Shown here: piece after piece, positions 34,601 through 41,885 of the stretch | Position numbering within the stretch: position 1 is the stretch's first letter | Layout: each line of letters begins with the position of its first letter | Assembly: GCF_009466385.1 (NCBI RefSeq) | Contig: NZ_WIAQ01000009.1 | Span: forward strand, 78,856-122,020 | Length of the DNA stretch: 43,165 nucleotides | Source of the DNA: Peribacillus tepidiphilus | GTDB lineage: Bacteria; Bacillota; Bacilli; Bacillales; DSM-1321 | Direction of reading: 5' to 3' | Made by a program: the position numbers and the translations under genes | The notes under the pieces: model-generated | Database searches by the model: none | Seen by the model: the letters and a program-made list of their open reading frames with translations, nothing else | Told to the model about the DNA's origin: nothing

Positions 34601-36168
34601 CTGCCAATAACGGTTCTCGTTGAAAAGTGCTCTGTTTCACGGTCCCTGTCAATCGCAGGGTTCGTAACAACGGCCACGCTCTCTTTAATAAAGTCCGCTA
34701 AATTTTTTCTTTCAGGATTCAAAGCAGCAAGTGGAGCATCGTGTCCTAAAGAGCGAATGGGTTCGACTCCTTTTTCAGCCATCTGCTCAATAAGCTGGAC
34801 ATGGTCTCTTTCCCATCCAAACGCTTTATATTGACCATTATGAATTTTTTCTGGATACGTTACAGCCACGACTTTTTCAAGAGCTGGTGGCAGAAGGCGA
34901 ACATGATCGTTGTTCAATTGAAATCTTTGATCGTAGCGACTATACACTTCCTCTTGATATTTTTCGTAATCGTAAAGCTCTATGTGATCTCCGTTCCATT
35001 TTAGTCCGATTTTTTCCCCAGGTCCGATTGGTTTAGGGTCTCCTACATATTCTGATGAAGGGATAATCCCTGGTTCTGATGAAAACAGGTAGGATGTTTC
35101 TGTCTCCAAGTTCCATAAAGGTCGTAATCCTAAAGCGTCTACCGAAAATACTGCTTCATCGCCAAAACGGGAAATGATACCCGCTGGACCTTGTGCGAAA
35201 TGCCCCCATGCTTCTCTTAAGTAGGTATAGAGGTTTTGTTTATGTTCAGGATACACCTTGATTTCATTTACGATTGGAGGGAAAACAAGATCCATTGCTT
35301 CAAAAAGTGAATATTCATGTCGACAAATGAGCGTTTCAATCGTTCTGCTCAAATCCTGCGAATCGCTTCCATCTTTTACAAGCGGTACTCCGATCATTTT
35401 TGCCTCATCACGCAACTTAGAAATGGTATTAATCTCACCATTGTGCCCAAGAACACTGAAAGGCTGCACACGGAAAAAGCTGGACAATGTATTGGTGGAA
35501 TATCGATTGTGGCCAAGTGTCATAGTCGAAGCAACTAACGGGTCTGCTAAATCTCTATAATATTTTGGCAGGATGTCACCTGCTCCCATTACCTTATAAA
35601 CAGCATGATACTGACTTAAAGATGCAACATGGATATGCTCGTTTTCTTCAATGGTATGAATGAGCTCAAAAAGAATAGCTGAAAGCTCTTTTTGACTATT
35701 CGTCTCCGCTACGTATGCAACCTGCCAGAACACGGGATTTTCTTGAATGGCAATCGGACCAAGTGCATTAGGATTGTGGACAGTATCAGATTCAAAAACA
35801 AGTGCTAACCCTTTTTGTGAAAACTTTTCTCTAATTTCGGATTGAAGCTTGCTTTTATCTCCCTTTCTGCTCAGAAAAAAGTGGCCAACAACAAAATTTT
35901 GATCTTCAGCTAGTTGTGGATTTATGCCATTCTCTTCAAGCTTTTTCCTCCAAAGGGCACGGGGAATATCAATATGAATTCCAACACCGTCTCCTTCTCC
36001 ATTAATAAAACCAGCACGATGGTTCATCGTGACTAAAGCATTGATACAGGCAAAAATATTCTCTCTCGTTGGGATTTTCTTTTTCTCAATACACGCAACA
36101 ATTCCGCATGCATCATGCTCTTGTTTGTGAAAATCTTGAAATAAACTTGGGCTCCATTGTTGACTCAT
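31696..36168 (-). CDS. gltB: Glutamate synthase large subunit (GOGAT), stand-alone
   Basis: A 1490-residue enzyme that moves the amide nitrogen of glutamine to 2-oxoglutarate, giving two glutamates. Domains in order: class II glutamine amidotransferase with the catalytic Cys in EHDACGIVA (Cys22, exposed after removal of a short propeptide); central domain from about 460 (SLGHDAPLAALNP); FMN-binding synthase domain from about 790, with GGEGGEIKDMLGKYPKTRGQ; iron-sulfur cysteines in GCTTCRGCHLDTCHVGIATQ near 1080; and the GXGXG beta-helix from about 1240 (VNGGAQDGIGKTSFGG). No small subunit (gltD) lies beside it, so the electron donor may be ferredoxin or a distant small subunit. ATG 36168 has no Shine-Dalgarno site close by. 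CodY-like boxes and a cre site lie upstream. Confidence 0.93.
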   Translation of the reverse strand: MSQQWSPSLFQDFHKQEHDACGIVACIEKKKIPTRENIFACINALVTMNHRAGFINGEGDGVGIHIDIPRALWRKKLEENGINPQLAEDQNFVVGHFFLSRKGDKSKLQSEIREKFSQKGLALVFESDTVHNPNALGPIAIQENPVFWQVAYVAETNSQKELSAILFELIHTIEENEHIHVASLSQYHAVYKVMGAGDILPKYYRDLADPLVASTMTLGHNRYSTNTLSSFFRVQPFSVLGHNGEINTISKLRDEAKMIGVPLVKDGSDSQDLSRTIETLICRHEYSLFEAMDLVFPPIVNEIKVYPEHKQNLYTYLREAWGHFAQGPAGIISRFGDEAVFSVDALGLRPLWNLETETSYLFSSEPGIIPSSEYVGDPKPIGPGEKIGLKWNGDHIELYDYEKYQEEVYSRYDQRFQLNNDHVRLLPPALEKVVAVTYPEKIHNGQYKAFGWERDHVQLIEQMAEKGVEPIRSLGHDAPLAALNPERKNLADFIKESVAVVTNPAIDRDRETEHFSTRTVIGRRPSLFEKQEIQTVVELLTPLLIEGKVGYDCSKDLNQPSYDQFIKHFQDKGLIHFISVTFSESETLKEALIRIEKEAIEAVDNGKTLIVLDDAKAHQPDHLWIDPHLITSAVDQALVNSGKRRDCSILLRSAAIRSLHDIIVAYGLGANLISPYYMFLTVAEENLQPVKNLYSALTKGLEKVISTIGIHELRGYGRLFSSIGLHEEIAQYLKIVNFLGSDQLSLNLEALKEDAKKRAEDFHNENERVGKTFHLFPRIWKAIGEVAASGNYDAYREKISEQEEQNPTTIRHLTALKKSPHPVNPNEVNIGVGEHDLPFVIASMSFGSQNEIAFRAYAEAADQLNMVSLNGEGGEIKDMLGKYPKTRGQQVASGRFGVNAELLNSSNLLEIKIGQGAKPGEGGHLPGSKVTAKIAEARNATIGSDLISPSNNHDIYSIEDLAQMIHELKTANDQAKVAVKVPVVPNIGTIAVGIAKAGADIITLSGFDGGTGAARIHALQHVGLPVEIGVKAAHNALLEAGLRHTVELWADGGIKSALDVMKVMLLGANRVGFGTLSMIAVGCTTCRGCHLDTCHVGIATQIESEAQAKEHGLRRFVPRKFDLAVQNLKNLFSAFGSELKALTASLGAKNLQDLVGRSDLLEQVKGKELLDLTYLLKTLEIGQFSYKEAADTVKSAALQIAVGAEYLDASVDELHQSREYSSVTSEQRVLGSRVSCHRVRGRLDGSYTALPPVKLSYKNGSIPGNGLGAYNSAGISIEVNGGAQDGIGKTSFGGKILIFKSKGKDGKYYNGSVGKGFGYGAQKGLLVAQGDADARAGIRLSGADVIIGGHLKKPIPAKEHGNIGVNSNIKGFAFEYMTNGRGLVLGDIGPWACAGMTGGVIYLRHQPEMGYTKEAIERRIAKGAKVSVQPLSPKGMQDVQELLSTYVELLKEQKQFDEAAKLEKLLVKPEDHFLQIVPVKEQADPSVSTE

Positions 36169-36179
36169 CGTATGTGGCT

Positions 36180-36209
36180 TTAATAAGGAAGTTCCTTATT
36201 GACTGCCAT
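36180..36209 (-). CDS. Putative nine-codon upstream ORF (leader peptide) of gltB
   Basis: ATG GCA GTC AAT AAG GAA, then CTT CCT TAT TAA, would encode MAVNKELPY. GGAGG lies three bases before its ATG, closer than ideal. Its TAA lies 11 bases before the gltB ATG, which has no binding site of its own, so gltB may be translated by reinitiation. The ORF covers most of the palindrome AATAAGGAACTTCCTTATT (36182-36200). Coding is unproven. Confidence 0.35.
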   Translation of the reverse strand: MAVNKELPY

Positions 36210-36292
36210 TCACCTCCTATAAAGAATTATCTAAGAATAATTAAATTAAAGGACTAATGTAAGAATGATATCGAAAAATTAAGTAATGATAA

Positions 36293-36342
36293 AATTTTCA
36301 GAATAGTAGTCTTATCATATCATTTAAATTTTCAGAAATCAA
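36293..36342 (-). promoter_or_regulatory. gltB promoter with overlapping CodY-like boxes
   Basis: On the minus strand TTGATT (36337-36342) and TATGAT (36314-36319) are 17 bp apart, a sound sigma-A promoter with start near 36307. AATTTTCAGAATAGT (36293-36307, two mismatches to the CodY consensus AATTTTCWGAAAATT) covers the start point. AATTTTCAGAAATCA (36327-36341, three mismatches) covers the spacer and -35. A third partial copy AATTTTCGAATATT lies at 36368-36381. Repression by CodY under amino-acid and GTP sufficiency is inferred. Confidence 0.65.
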
Positions 36343-36410
36343 TTATTTATGCATTCATATGGATATAAATTTTCGAATATTTGAGATGCATAGTTACAAA
36401 AAAGTAATAA

Positions 36411-36424
36411 TGTAAACGTTTTCA
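36411..36424. promoter_or_regulatory. cre site (CcpA operator)
   Basis: TGTAAACGTTTTCA fits the cre consensus TGWAARCGYTWNCW at every position. It lies about 70 bp upstream of the gltB -35, where CcpA can activate, and just past the hemL terminator. Confidence 0.65.
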
Positions 36425-36432
36425 ATGATATA

Positions 36433-36467
36433 AAGAAAAATCCCTTGAGAAATTTTGTTCTCAAGGG
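36433..36467 (-). terminator. Intrinsic terminator after hemL
   Basis: CCCTTGAGAA (36442-36451) pairs with TTCTCAAGGG (36458-36467). In the minus direction it is followed by ATTTTTCTTT. Confidence 0.88.
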
Positions 36468-36488
36468 TGCATAAAAAATGAATAAATA

Positions 36489-37784
36489 TTAAGCGTTTTT
36501 TAATTGTCTAAAGGCATTTTCAACAGCTTTAATGGTTTCCTGAATGTCGGTTTCTGTATGTGCGATCGTTATAAACCACGCTTCATATTTTGAAGGAGCA
36601 AGGTTGATGCCTTGATGGAGCATGAGCTTGAAAAACTTAGCGAACATTTCACCGTCCGTGTTTTCCGCTTGTGCATAATTTTCCACTTTTTCTGTCGTAA
36701 AATAGACAGTTAATGCTCCTTTTAGTCGATTAATCGTAATAGGAATCTCATAGAGAGCAGCTGCCTTTAAAATACCCTCTTCAAGGATTGCGCCAAGACG
36801 GTCAAGATGCTCATATACTCCTTCTTGTTTAAGAACCTCTAAGCAAGCGATTCCGGATAGGATGGATGCAGGATTTCCTGCCATCGTTCCTGCTTGATAA
36901 GCGGGACCAAGAGGAGCTACTTTTTCCATTATTTCTTTTTTACCACCATAAGCCCCAATTGGAAGTCCCCCGCCAATTATTTTACCTAGAGCTGTTAAAT
37001 CTGGTTTAACACCAAGTAAGTCTTGAGCACCACCATACATAAAGCGGAAGGCAGTGATCACTTCATCGTAAATGACGAGTGCACCGGCTTGATGAGTCAG
37101 TTCATTGACAGCCTCCAAAAATCCTGGTTTCGGCTCAACGATTCCGAAGTTACCGACAATCGGCTCCACAAGAACAGCTGCTACTTGGTCTCCCCATTTC
37201 TCTAGTGCTTCTTTAAATGGCTCGATATCATTAAATGGAACAGTAATAACTTCTTGGGCGATGCTTTTTGGAACTCCAGCTGAATCAGGAGTACCGAGTG
37301 TGGATGGACCAGAACCTGCTGCAACTAAAACAAGATCGGAATGGCCGTGATAGCAGCCAGCAAATTTAATGATCTTGTCTCTTCCTGTATATGCTCGGGC
37401 AACACGGATCGTTGTCATAACAGCTTCTGTTCCTGAGTTTACAAATCGGACCTTATCTAGTGAAGGGATGGCCTCCTTGAGCATTTTTGCGAATTTTACT
37501 TCATGGGGAGTTGGAGTTCCATATAGTACACCATTTTCTGCTGCTTTTTTGATTGCATTTGTAATATGTGGATGAGCATGTCCTGTGATAATTGGTCCGT
37601 AAGCTGCCAAATAATCAATGTAGCGATTGCCGTCTACATCCCAAAAGTAAGCTCCCTTAGCTCGTTCCATCGTAACAGGTGCTCCGCCGCCTACAGCCTT
37701 GAATGATCTTGAAGGACTATTTACTCCTCCGACGATATGTTCCAATGCTTCTTTATGTAAAGCTTCAGACTTTGAGAAATTCAT
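36489..37784 (-). CDS. hemL: Glutamate-1-semialdehyde 2,1-aminomutase
   Basis: A 431-residue PLP enzyme that turns glutamate-1-semialdehyde into 5-aminolevulinate for haem and cobalamin synthesis. It shows [10 protein letters not shown] near residue 18, [20 protein letters not shown] near 118, [12 protein letters not shown] near 143, [12 protein letters not shown] near 238, and the PLP-binding lysine in [17 protein letters not shown] near 268. This is the GsaB/HemL-2 form, a second copy in many Bacillus in addition to the hem operon enzyme. ATG 37784 is chosen because AGGAGG lies eight bases upstream; the in-frame TTG two codons earlier is too close to that site. It ends in its own terminator. 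Confidence 0.93.
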   Translation of the reverse strand: MNFSKSEALHKEALEHIVGGVNSPSRSFKAVGGGAPVTMERAKGAYFWDVDGNRYIDYLAAYGPIITGHAHPHITNAIKKAAENGVLYGTPTPHEVKFAKMLKEAIPSLDKVRFVNSGTEAVMTTIRVARAYTGRDKIIKFAGCYHGHSDLVLVAAGSGPSTLGTPDSAGVPKSIAQEVITVPFNDIEPFKEALEKWGDQVAAVLVEPIVGNFGIVEPKPGFLEAVNELTHQAGALVIYDEVITAFRFMYGGAQDLLGVKPDLTALGKIIGGGLPIGAYGGKKEIMEKVAPLGPAYQAGTMAGNPASILSGIACLEVLKQEGVYEHLDRLGAILEEGILKAAALYEIPITINRLKGALTVYFTTEKVENYAQAENTDGEMFAKFFKLMLHQGINLAPSKYEAWFITIAHTETDIQETIKAVENAFRQLKNA

Positions 37785-37982
37785 TGCCAATGCCTCCTAA
37801 AATATCAATCAAATCACTATATTCTTTCGAAGCCTATTTTAGCATTTTTTCTTAAAGGCTTGTAAATGGAGAGTATCGACGATTTTATGAATAGAAGAAC
37901 CTCCAAAGTGAAAAAAATCTCATAACCTGTCCTATGCATGAGTAAATTTTAGTAGTAGTCCTAAAACAGGGGAGAGATCTTG

Positions 37983-38396
37983 ATGACTTTTTATATCTTA
38001 TTGGCAGCCATTATCTTCTGCATGTTTATGAGTATTAAAGCCTTATTTGCTCCTACTAATCTGACGGACCAAAAAATTGCGTTAACTGATTTGTTATGGC
38101 TCCTGTTTTTATATGGGACTATTTGTGCGGGATTTGGCTCGATTTATTTGCTATTTGAAATGAAACAGATACCGGTCATTTTAGAACGTGGTTCTGAACT
38201 TTCCGGGAATTTTTTTTCGAAATTAGGATCTGCCTTTTATTTTAGTGCGATGACATTATTTTCAGTTGGATATGGTGATATGTTTCCGATCGGGATCGGT
38301 CGATGGATCGCGACAATTCAATCCTTTATCGGATATACACTACCGGCAGCTTTTGTGGTTAGGACAGTCATTGATTATGACAATGAGAGAAATTAA
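37983..38396 (+). CDS. Two-helix potassium channel-like protein (Ion_trans_2)
   Basis: A 137-residue membrane protein. After a first helix (ILLAAIIFCMFMSIKALFA) and a second (LLWLLFLYGTICAGFGSIYL), a pore loop carries FSAMTLFSVGYGDMFPIGIG near residues 93-112, with the potassium selectivity filter TLFSVGYGD. A last helix follows (IATIQSFIGYTLPAAFVVRT). There is no cytoplasmic RCK domain, so gating ligands are unknown. ATG 37983 lies seven bases after GGGGAG. It is divergent from hemL and upstream of bcp. A tetramer of this subunit would form the channel. Confidence 0.85.
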   Translation: MTFYILLAAIIFCMFMSIKALFAPTNLTDQKIALTDLLWLLFLYGTICAGFGSIYLLFEMKQIPVILERGSELSGNFFSKLGSAFYFSAMTLFSVGYGDMFPIGIGRWIATIQSFIGYTLPAAFVVRTVIDYDNERN

Positions 38397-38511
38397 TCTG
38401 ATGTTTTGTGAAAAAATGAAAGGTCATTCATTTTCGCAGCCATAATAAAAGTTGTAAAGATTGTCCAAATTGGGTACGCTTACGATGAACAGTGCTTGAA
38501 TGGAGGTAAAA

Positions 38512-38985
38512 ATGATGAGAGCAGTTGTAGGCGAAAAAGCCCCAGATTTTGAATTGCCGGCATCCAATGGAAAAAAAGTAAGGTTATCAGATTTTCTAGG
38601 GAAAAATATTGTGTTGTATTTTTATCCAAAAGATATGACTCCAGGCTGTACGACGCAGGCTTGTGATTTCAGAGATTTTTATGAATCCTTTACTGAACTA
38701 GATGCTGTGATTCTTGGTGTTAGCCCAGATCCAATCAATCGACATGAAAAATTTATTGAAAAGCACGGCCTTCCGTTTTTGTTATTGTCAGATGAAAATC
38801 ATGAAGCAGCAGAGGCTTATGGAGTGTGGACGCTAAAAAAGAATTTTGGGAAAGAGTATATGGGAATTGAGCGTTCCACATTTGTTATAGATAAGGAAGG
38901 GAAATTAGTGAAAGAATGGCGTAAAGTGAAAGTCAAAGGCCATGTGGAAGAAGCGCTGCAGTTTGTAAAAGAACATTTATCTTAA
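38512..38985 (+). CDS. bcp: Thiol peroxidase Bcp (peroxiredoxin Q, YgaF-like)
   Basis: A 157-residue thioredoxin-fold peroxidase that reduces hydrogen and organic peroxides with thioredoxin. The peroxidatic Cys46 lies in DMTPGCTTQACDFRD, with the resolving Cys51 five residues later, the atypical two-Cys Bcp/PrxQ pattern. LYFYPKD and the Arg in GIERSTFVIDKEG are conserved. ATG 38512 is taken as start, with TGGAGG six bases upstream; ATG 38515 is equally possible. It lies two genes before perR, as ygaF does in B. subtilis, which suits peroxide defence, but no PerR box was seen upstream. Confidence 0.93.
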   Translation: MMRAVVGEKAPDFELPASNGKKVRLSDFLGKNIVLYFYPKDMTPGCTTQACDFRDFYESFTELDAVILGVSPDPINRHEKFIEKHGLPFLLLSDENHEAAEAYGVWTLKKNFGKEYMGIERSTFVIDKEGKLVKEWRKVKVKGHVEEALQFVKEHLS

Positions 38986-39112
38986 CAATAATAAAGAAGT
39001 TAAATCGTGCTTGCCTATTTTTTAAGGAAAAGGCGTTTGTCCACTGCATGATTAAGCTTAGTTGAATATGATTTTAGTAGGAAATACCTCCTCAGATGTT
39101 TTTACTTTTTAG

Positions 39113-39148
39113 AAAGCGAGTCATTTTAATGGCTCGCGTTTTTTTTCT
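39113..39148 (+). terminator. Intrinsic terminator after bcp
   Basis: GCGAG (39116-39120) pairs with CTCGC (39133-39137) with inner ATT/AAT pairing, followed by TTTTTTTTC. No gene was seen from 38986 to here. Confidence 0.75.
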
Positions 39149-39247
39149 TTTTTCACTACTTTTTTAGGTAAAGTTATGTTCTGAAAATTTCAAAAATGTT
39201 CTTGTGATGATATGATAAACATAAACAACTTCAAAGGGGAGAATGAC

Positions 39248-40198
39248 ATGAAGGTTCTTTTTACATTAATTCCTCCGGAAGATCTACGTAATGAATTGAA
39301 AAAGGAATTTCCGGACTGTGCCTTTTATTTTCAAAAGGGAATAAAAGTAGAAGACAGTATTTTACATGAAGCTGAAGTAATTGTAACTTACGGAGAAGAT
39401 TTAAACGAAGAGATCATAGAACTGGCAGAAAATTTAAGATGGATCATGGTTGTTTCTGCAGGCTTAGAGAAAATGCCGCTTCAAATGATTGGACAAAGGG
39501 GAATTCTTGTAACAAACGCAAGAGGTATACATAAAATTCCGATGGCTGAATATACAATGGGTATGCTCATACAGTATGAGAAACGATTCAGACGAATGTG
39601 GGAGAATCAAAAGAAAGCTATATGGGATAGAAGACTAAATATGGGAGAGCTATATAATAAAGAAATTTTAATAATGGGAGTAGGGGCAATCGGAGGAGAA
39701 ATTGCCCGATTGGCTAAAGCGTTTGGGATGACAACGGTTGGTATTAATAAATCGGGGAATAAAGTGGATTATGTAGACAAGCTTCATTCGTTCGATGACT
39801 TAAATAAGTTACTTCCTACCGCAGATTACATTGTGTCTATTCTTCCAAGTACACCTGACACGAAGCATCTTCTCCAATACTCTCACTTTGAAATCATGAA
39901 AAACAGCGCAGTTTTTATGAATATTGGGCGAGGAGATCTAGTGGAGGAAGAGGTTTTGCTCAAAGCATTAAAGAATAACGAAATTGCTCATGCCATCTTA
40001 GATGTGTTCCATGAAGAACCTTTGCCAAAAAATCATCCATATTGGGGGATGGATCAAATCACGATAAGCCCTCATACATCAAGTGTTACGAAAAAATATT
40101 TGCCAAGATCATTAGAAATTTTTAAAGACAATCTTCATACGTATGTAAATAAGGGAGAAACCTATATAAATAAAATTGATGTAACAAGGGGATATTGA
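39248..40198 (+). CDS. D-2-hydroxyacid dehydrogenase (NAD-dependent)
   Basis: A 316-residue oxidoreductase of the D-isomer-specific 2-hydroxyacid dehydrogenase family. The NAD-binding motif GVGAIGG is at residues 144-150. The catalytic Arg is in NIGRGDLVEEE near 227, the Glu in DVFHEEPLP near 255, and the His in SPHTSS near 275. Start ATG 39248 has AAAGGGGAG upstream; a longer frame to 39212 lacks a site. Its stop lies two bases before the cobalamin adenosyltransferase ATG, so the two form an operon. The substrate is unknown; glyoxylate/hydroxypyruvate or a related keto acid is possible from the family. Confidence 0.87.
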   Translation: MKVLFTLIPPEDLRNELKKEFPDCAFYFQKGIKVEDSILHEAEVIVTYGEDLNEEIIELAENLRWIMVVSAGLEKMPLQMIGQRGILVTNARGIHKIPMAEYTMGMLIQYEKRFRRMWENQKKAIWDRRLNMGELYNKEILIMGVGAIGGEIARLAKAFGMTTVGINKSGNKVDYVDKLHSFDDLNKLLPTADYIVSILPSTPDTKHLLQYSHFEIMKNSAVFMNIGRGDLVEEEVLLKALKNNEIAHAILDVFHEEPLPKNHPYWGMDQITISPHTSSVTKKYLPRSLEIFKDNLHTYVNKGETYINKIDVTRGY

Positions 40199-40200
40199 AT

Positions 40201-40749
40201 ATGAAAATCTATACAAAAACAGGGGACAAAGGAACAACATCGCTTATTTACGGAGAAAGAGTAAAAAAATCTGATAGAAGAGTAGAAGCCTACGGGACAT
40301 GTGATGAAGCTAACTCAATGATTGGATTGTCACTTAGTCTGCTAAACGATGCTAATTTTAATGAAAAGGAACTTGTTAAGAACGTGCTTCACAAAATTCA
40401 AACGGAATTATTTCATGTTGGTGCTGAGCTTGCAACGCCAAAAGGCAAAACAGTAAAGTGGACATTAACAAAAGAGAATATCGATGACCTCGAAAAAATC
40501 ATTGATCAATGGGATGCCGAGCTACCACCTCTTACTAACTTCATTTTGCCAGGCGGACATACTGCAGGAGCAGCCTTACATAGTGCTCGAACCATTGTGA
40601 GAAGAGCAGAGCGTTGTGTAGCAAGCATGTCTGAAGAGGTTAATCCACTCGTTCTTTCTTATTTGAATCGTTTATCTGATTTCCTATTTGTAGCTGCAAG
40701 GTATGTTAACCATAAAACTGGTTTTCCCGAGCCCATTTTACATCAGTAG
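40201..40749 (+). CDS. Corrinoid adenosyltransferase (PduO type)
   Basis: A 182-residue ATP:cob(I)alamin adenosyltransferase, which makes adenosylcobalamin. The ATP-binding N-terminus MKIYTKTGDKGTTSLIYGE is diagnostic. The helical bundle shows VEAYGTCDEANSMIG near 32-46, FILPGGHTAGAALHSARTIVRRAER near 115-139, and the end of the active site LSDFLFVAARYVN near 160-172. ATG 40201 matches the usual start; a TTG at 40195 is the alternative. Coupled to the dehydrogenase upstream. It implies adenosylcobalamin-dependent enzymes elsewhere in the genome, whether or not B12 is made de novo. Confidence 0.93.
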   Translation: MKIYTKTGDKGTTSLIYGERVKKSDRRVEAYGTCDEANSMIGLSLSLLNDANFNEKELVKNVLHKIQTELFHVGAELATPKGKTVKWTLTKENIDDLEKIIDQWDAELPPLTNFILPGGHTAGAALHSARTIVRRAERCVASMSEEVNPLVLSYLNRLSDFLFVAARYVNHKTGFPEPILHQ

Positions 40750-40763
40750 CCAATGGCAATTTA

Positions 40764-40809
40764 TTGACATGGAAGGTTGCAGATATTACACTAATTATAA
40801 AGATTATAA
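40764..40809 (+). promoter_or_regulatory. perR promoter with PerR box
   Basis: TTGACA (40764-40769) is a perfect -35; the best -10 is TACACT (40788-40793, spacer 18). TTATAAAGATTATAA (40795-40809) differs at one position from the PerR box TTATAATNATTATAA and covers the start point. This fits autorepression of perR. Confidence 0.8.
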
Positions 40810-40860
40810 AGTAATAATATATTCTAAATAATAAATCGAATTGAAATGAGGTGCATGACG

Positions 40861-41298
40861 GTGTCTTCTCAACAATTGAAAGAAGCTTTAGAAACCCTTA
40901 AAGAAACAGGTGTCCGAATCACACCTCAGCGTCATGCGATTTTGGAGTACTTAATTGATTCAATGTCACATCCTACAGCTGATGAAATTTACAAAGCTTT
41001 AGAAGGTAAGTTTCCAAACATGAGTGTTGCAACGGTATACAATAACCTAAGGGTTTTTAAAGAAGTCGGATTGGTAAAAGAACTGACGTATGGAGATGCT
41101 TCAAGTCGTTTTGACTTTGTTACAACGGATCATTATCATGTGATTTGCGAAAAATGTGGAACGATTGTGGATTTCCACTACCCAGGTCTAAATGAAGTAG
41201 AACAATTGGCTTCTCATGTGACAGGATTTAAAGTGAACCAACATCGCATGGAAGTCTATGGTGAATGCCCTCAATGCGCTGCAAAAGATGCACATTGA
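40861..41298 (+). CDS. perR: Peroxide-responsive repressor PerR (Fur family)
   Basis: A 145-residue metal-dependent repressor of peroxide-defence genes. GTG 40861 is chosen: GAGGTG (40848-40853) is seven bases upstream, whereas ATG 40855 is one base from it, and 145 residues is exactly the B. subtilis length. All regulatory metal ligands of B. subtilis PerR are present at the same positions: His37, Asp85, His91, His93 and Asp104. The structural zinc cysteines are 96, 99, 136 and 139. With Fe(II) bound, His37 and His91 are oxidised by peroxide and DNA is released. The winged helix with [14 protein letters not shown] is at 53-66. Confidence 0.97.
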   Translation: MSSQQLKEALETLKETGVRITPQRHAILEYLIDSMSHPTADEIYKALEGKFPNMSVATVYNNLRVFKEVGLVKELTYGDASSRFDFVTTDHYHVICEKCGTIVDFHYPGLNEVEQLASHVTGFKVNQHRMEVYGECPQCAAKDAH

Positions 41299-41308
41299 GA
41301 AATGTGAA

Positions 41309-41338
41309 AAAAGCCCTCTTAATAGAGAGGCTTTTTTT
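41309..41338 (+). terminator. Intrinsic terminator after perR
   Basis: AAAGCCCTCTT pairs with AGAGAGGCTTT (one offset) followed by a run of Ts. A second hairpin AACCCGG/CCGGGTT (41351-41370) serves the convergent ygzB, whose stop codon it overlaps. Confidence 0.85.
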
Positions 41339-41368
41339 GATGCATAATAAAACCCGGATAAAGCCGGG

Positions 41369-41719
41369 TTATGATTGTTTTTTCTTATTATATTTTTCGT
41401 CAAATTCCATTCCTTCAAGCTCTTTATCCAAGGTTAATGGTTCATTACAATACATGCACATATCAACTCTGCCAAGCATTTTTGTTATTTTTTTGCAATT
41501 CGGACAAATTACTTGAACGGTTTTTGTTGAAAGCATTCCAATCCAGAAATAAACAACTGTGCTGGCAATAATAAAGAGCAAGCCCAAAATCATAAAGAGT
41601 GTCATGATTACAGGAGATGAACGGAAGAAAATACCGCCATACATTACAATAAATCCTATAAATATCAGACTAAGAGCAAAGGTACGAATTTTATTAATCT
41701 TACTTGAATATTTGGCCAT
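41369..41719 (-). CDS. ygzB: YgzB, UPF0295 membrane protein
   Basis: A 116-residue protein with two transmembrane helices ([21 protein letters not shown] near residues 11-31 and [21 protein letters not shown] near 41-61), then a cytoplasmic domain with two CxxC pairs, ICPNCKK near 71 and MCMYCNE near 86, a likely zinc ribbon. Length and pattern match YgzB, always next to perR in Bacillus. Start ATG 41719 has GGGAGG upstream. Function is unknown. It converges on perR. Confidence 0.9.
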   Translation of the reverse strand: MAKYSSKINKIRTFALSLIFIGFIVMYGGIFFRSSPVIMTLFMILGLLFIIASTVVYFWIGMLSTKTVQVICPNCKKITKMLGRVDMCMYCNEPLTLDKELEGMEFDEKYNKKKQS

Positions 41720-41885
41720 GGTTGTCCCTCCCGATTAATAACTATATCATATTTCCAAATGTAAATAGAAATATTGAATAAACATTTAGCATTTGTCGAA
41801 AATTGTTGAGAATAAGAGAAGGAATACGGTCCCTAATGGCGAAAATATAGCACGTAGCACAACAACGTTATGGAGGAAAAAAATA

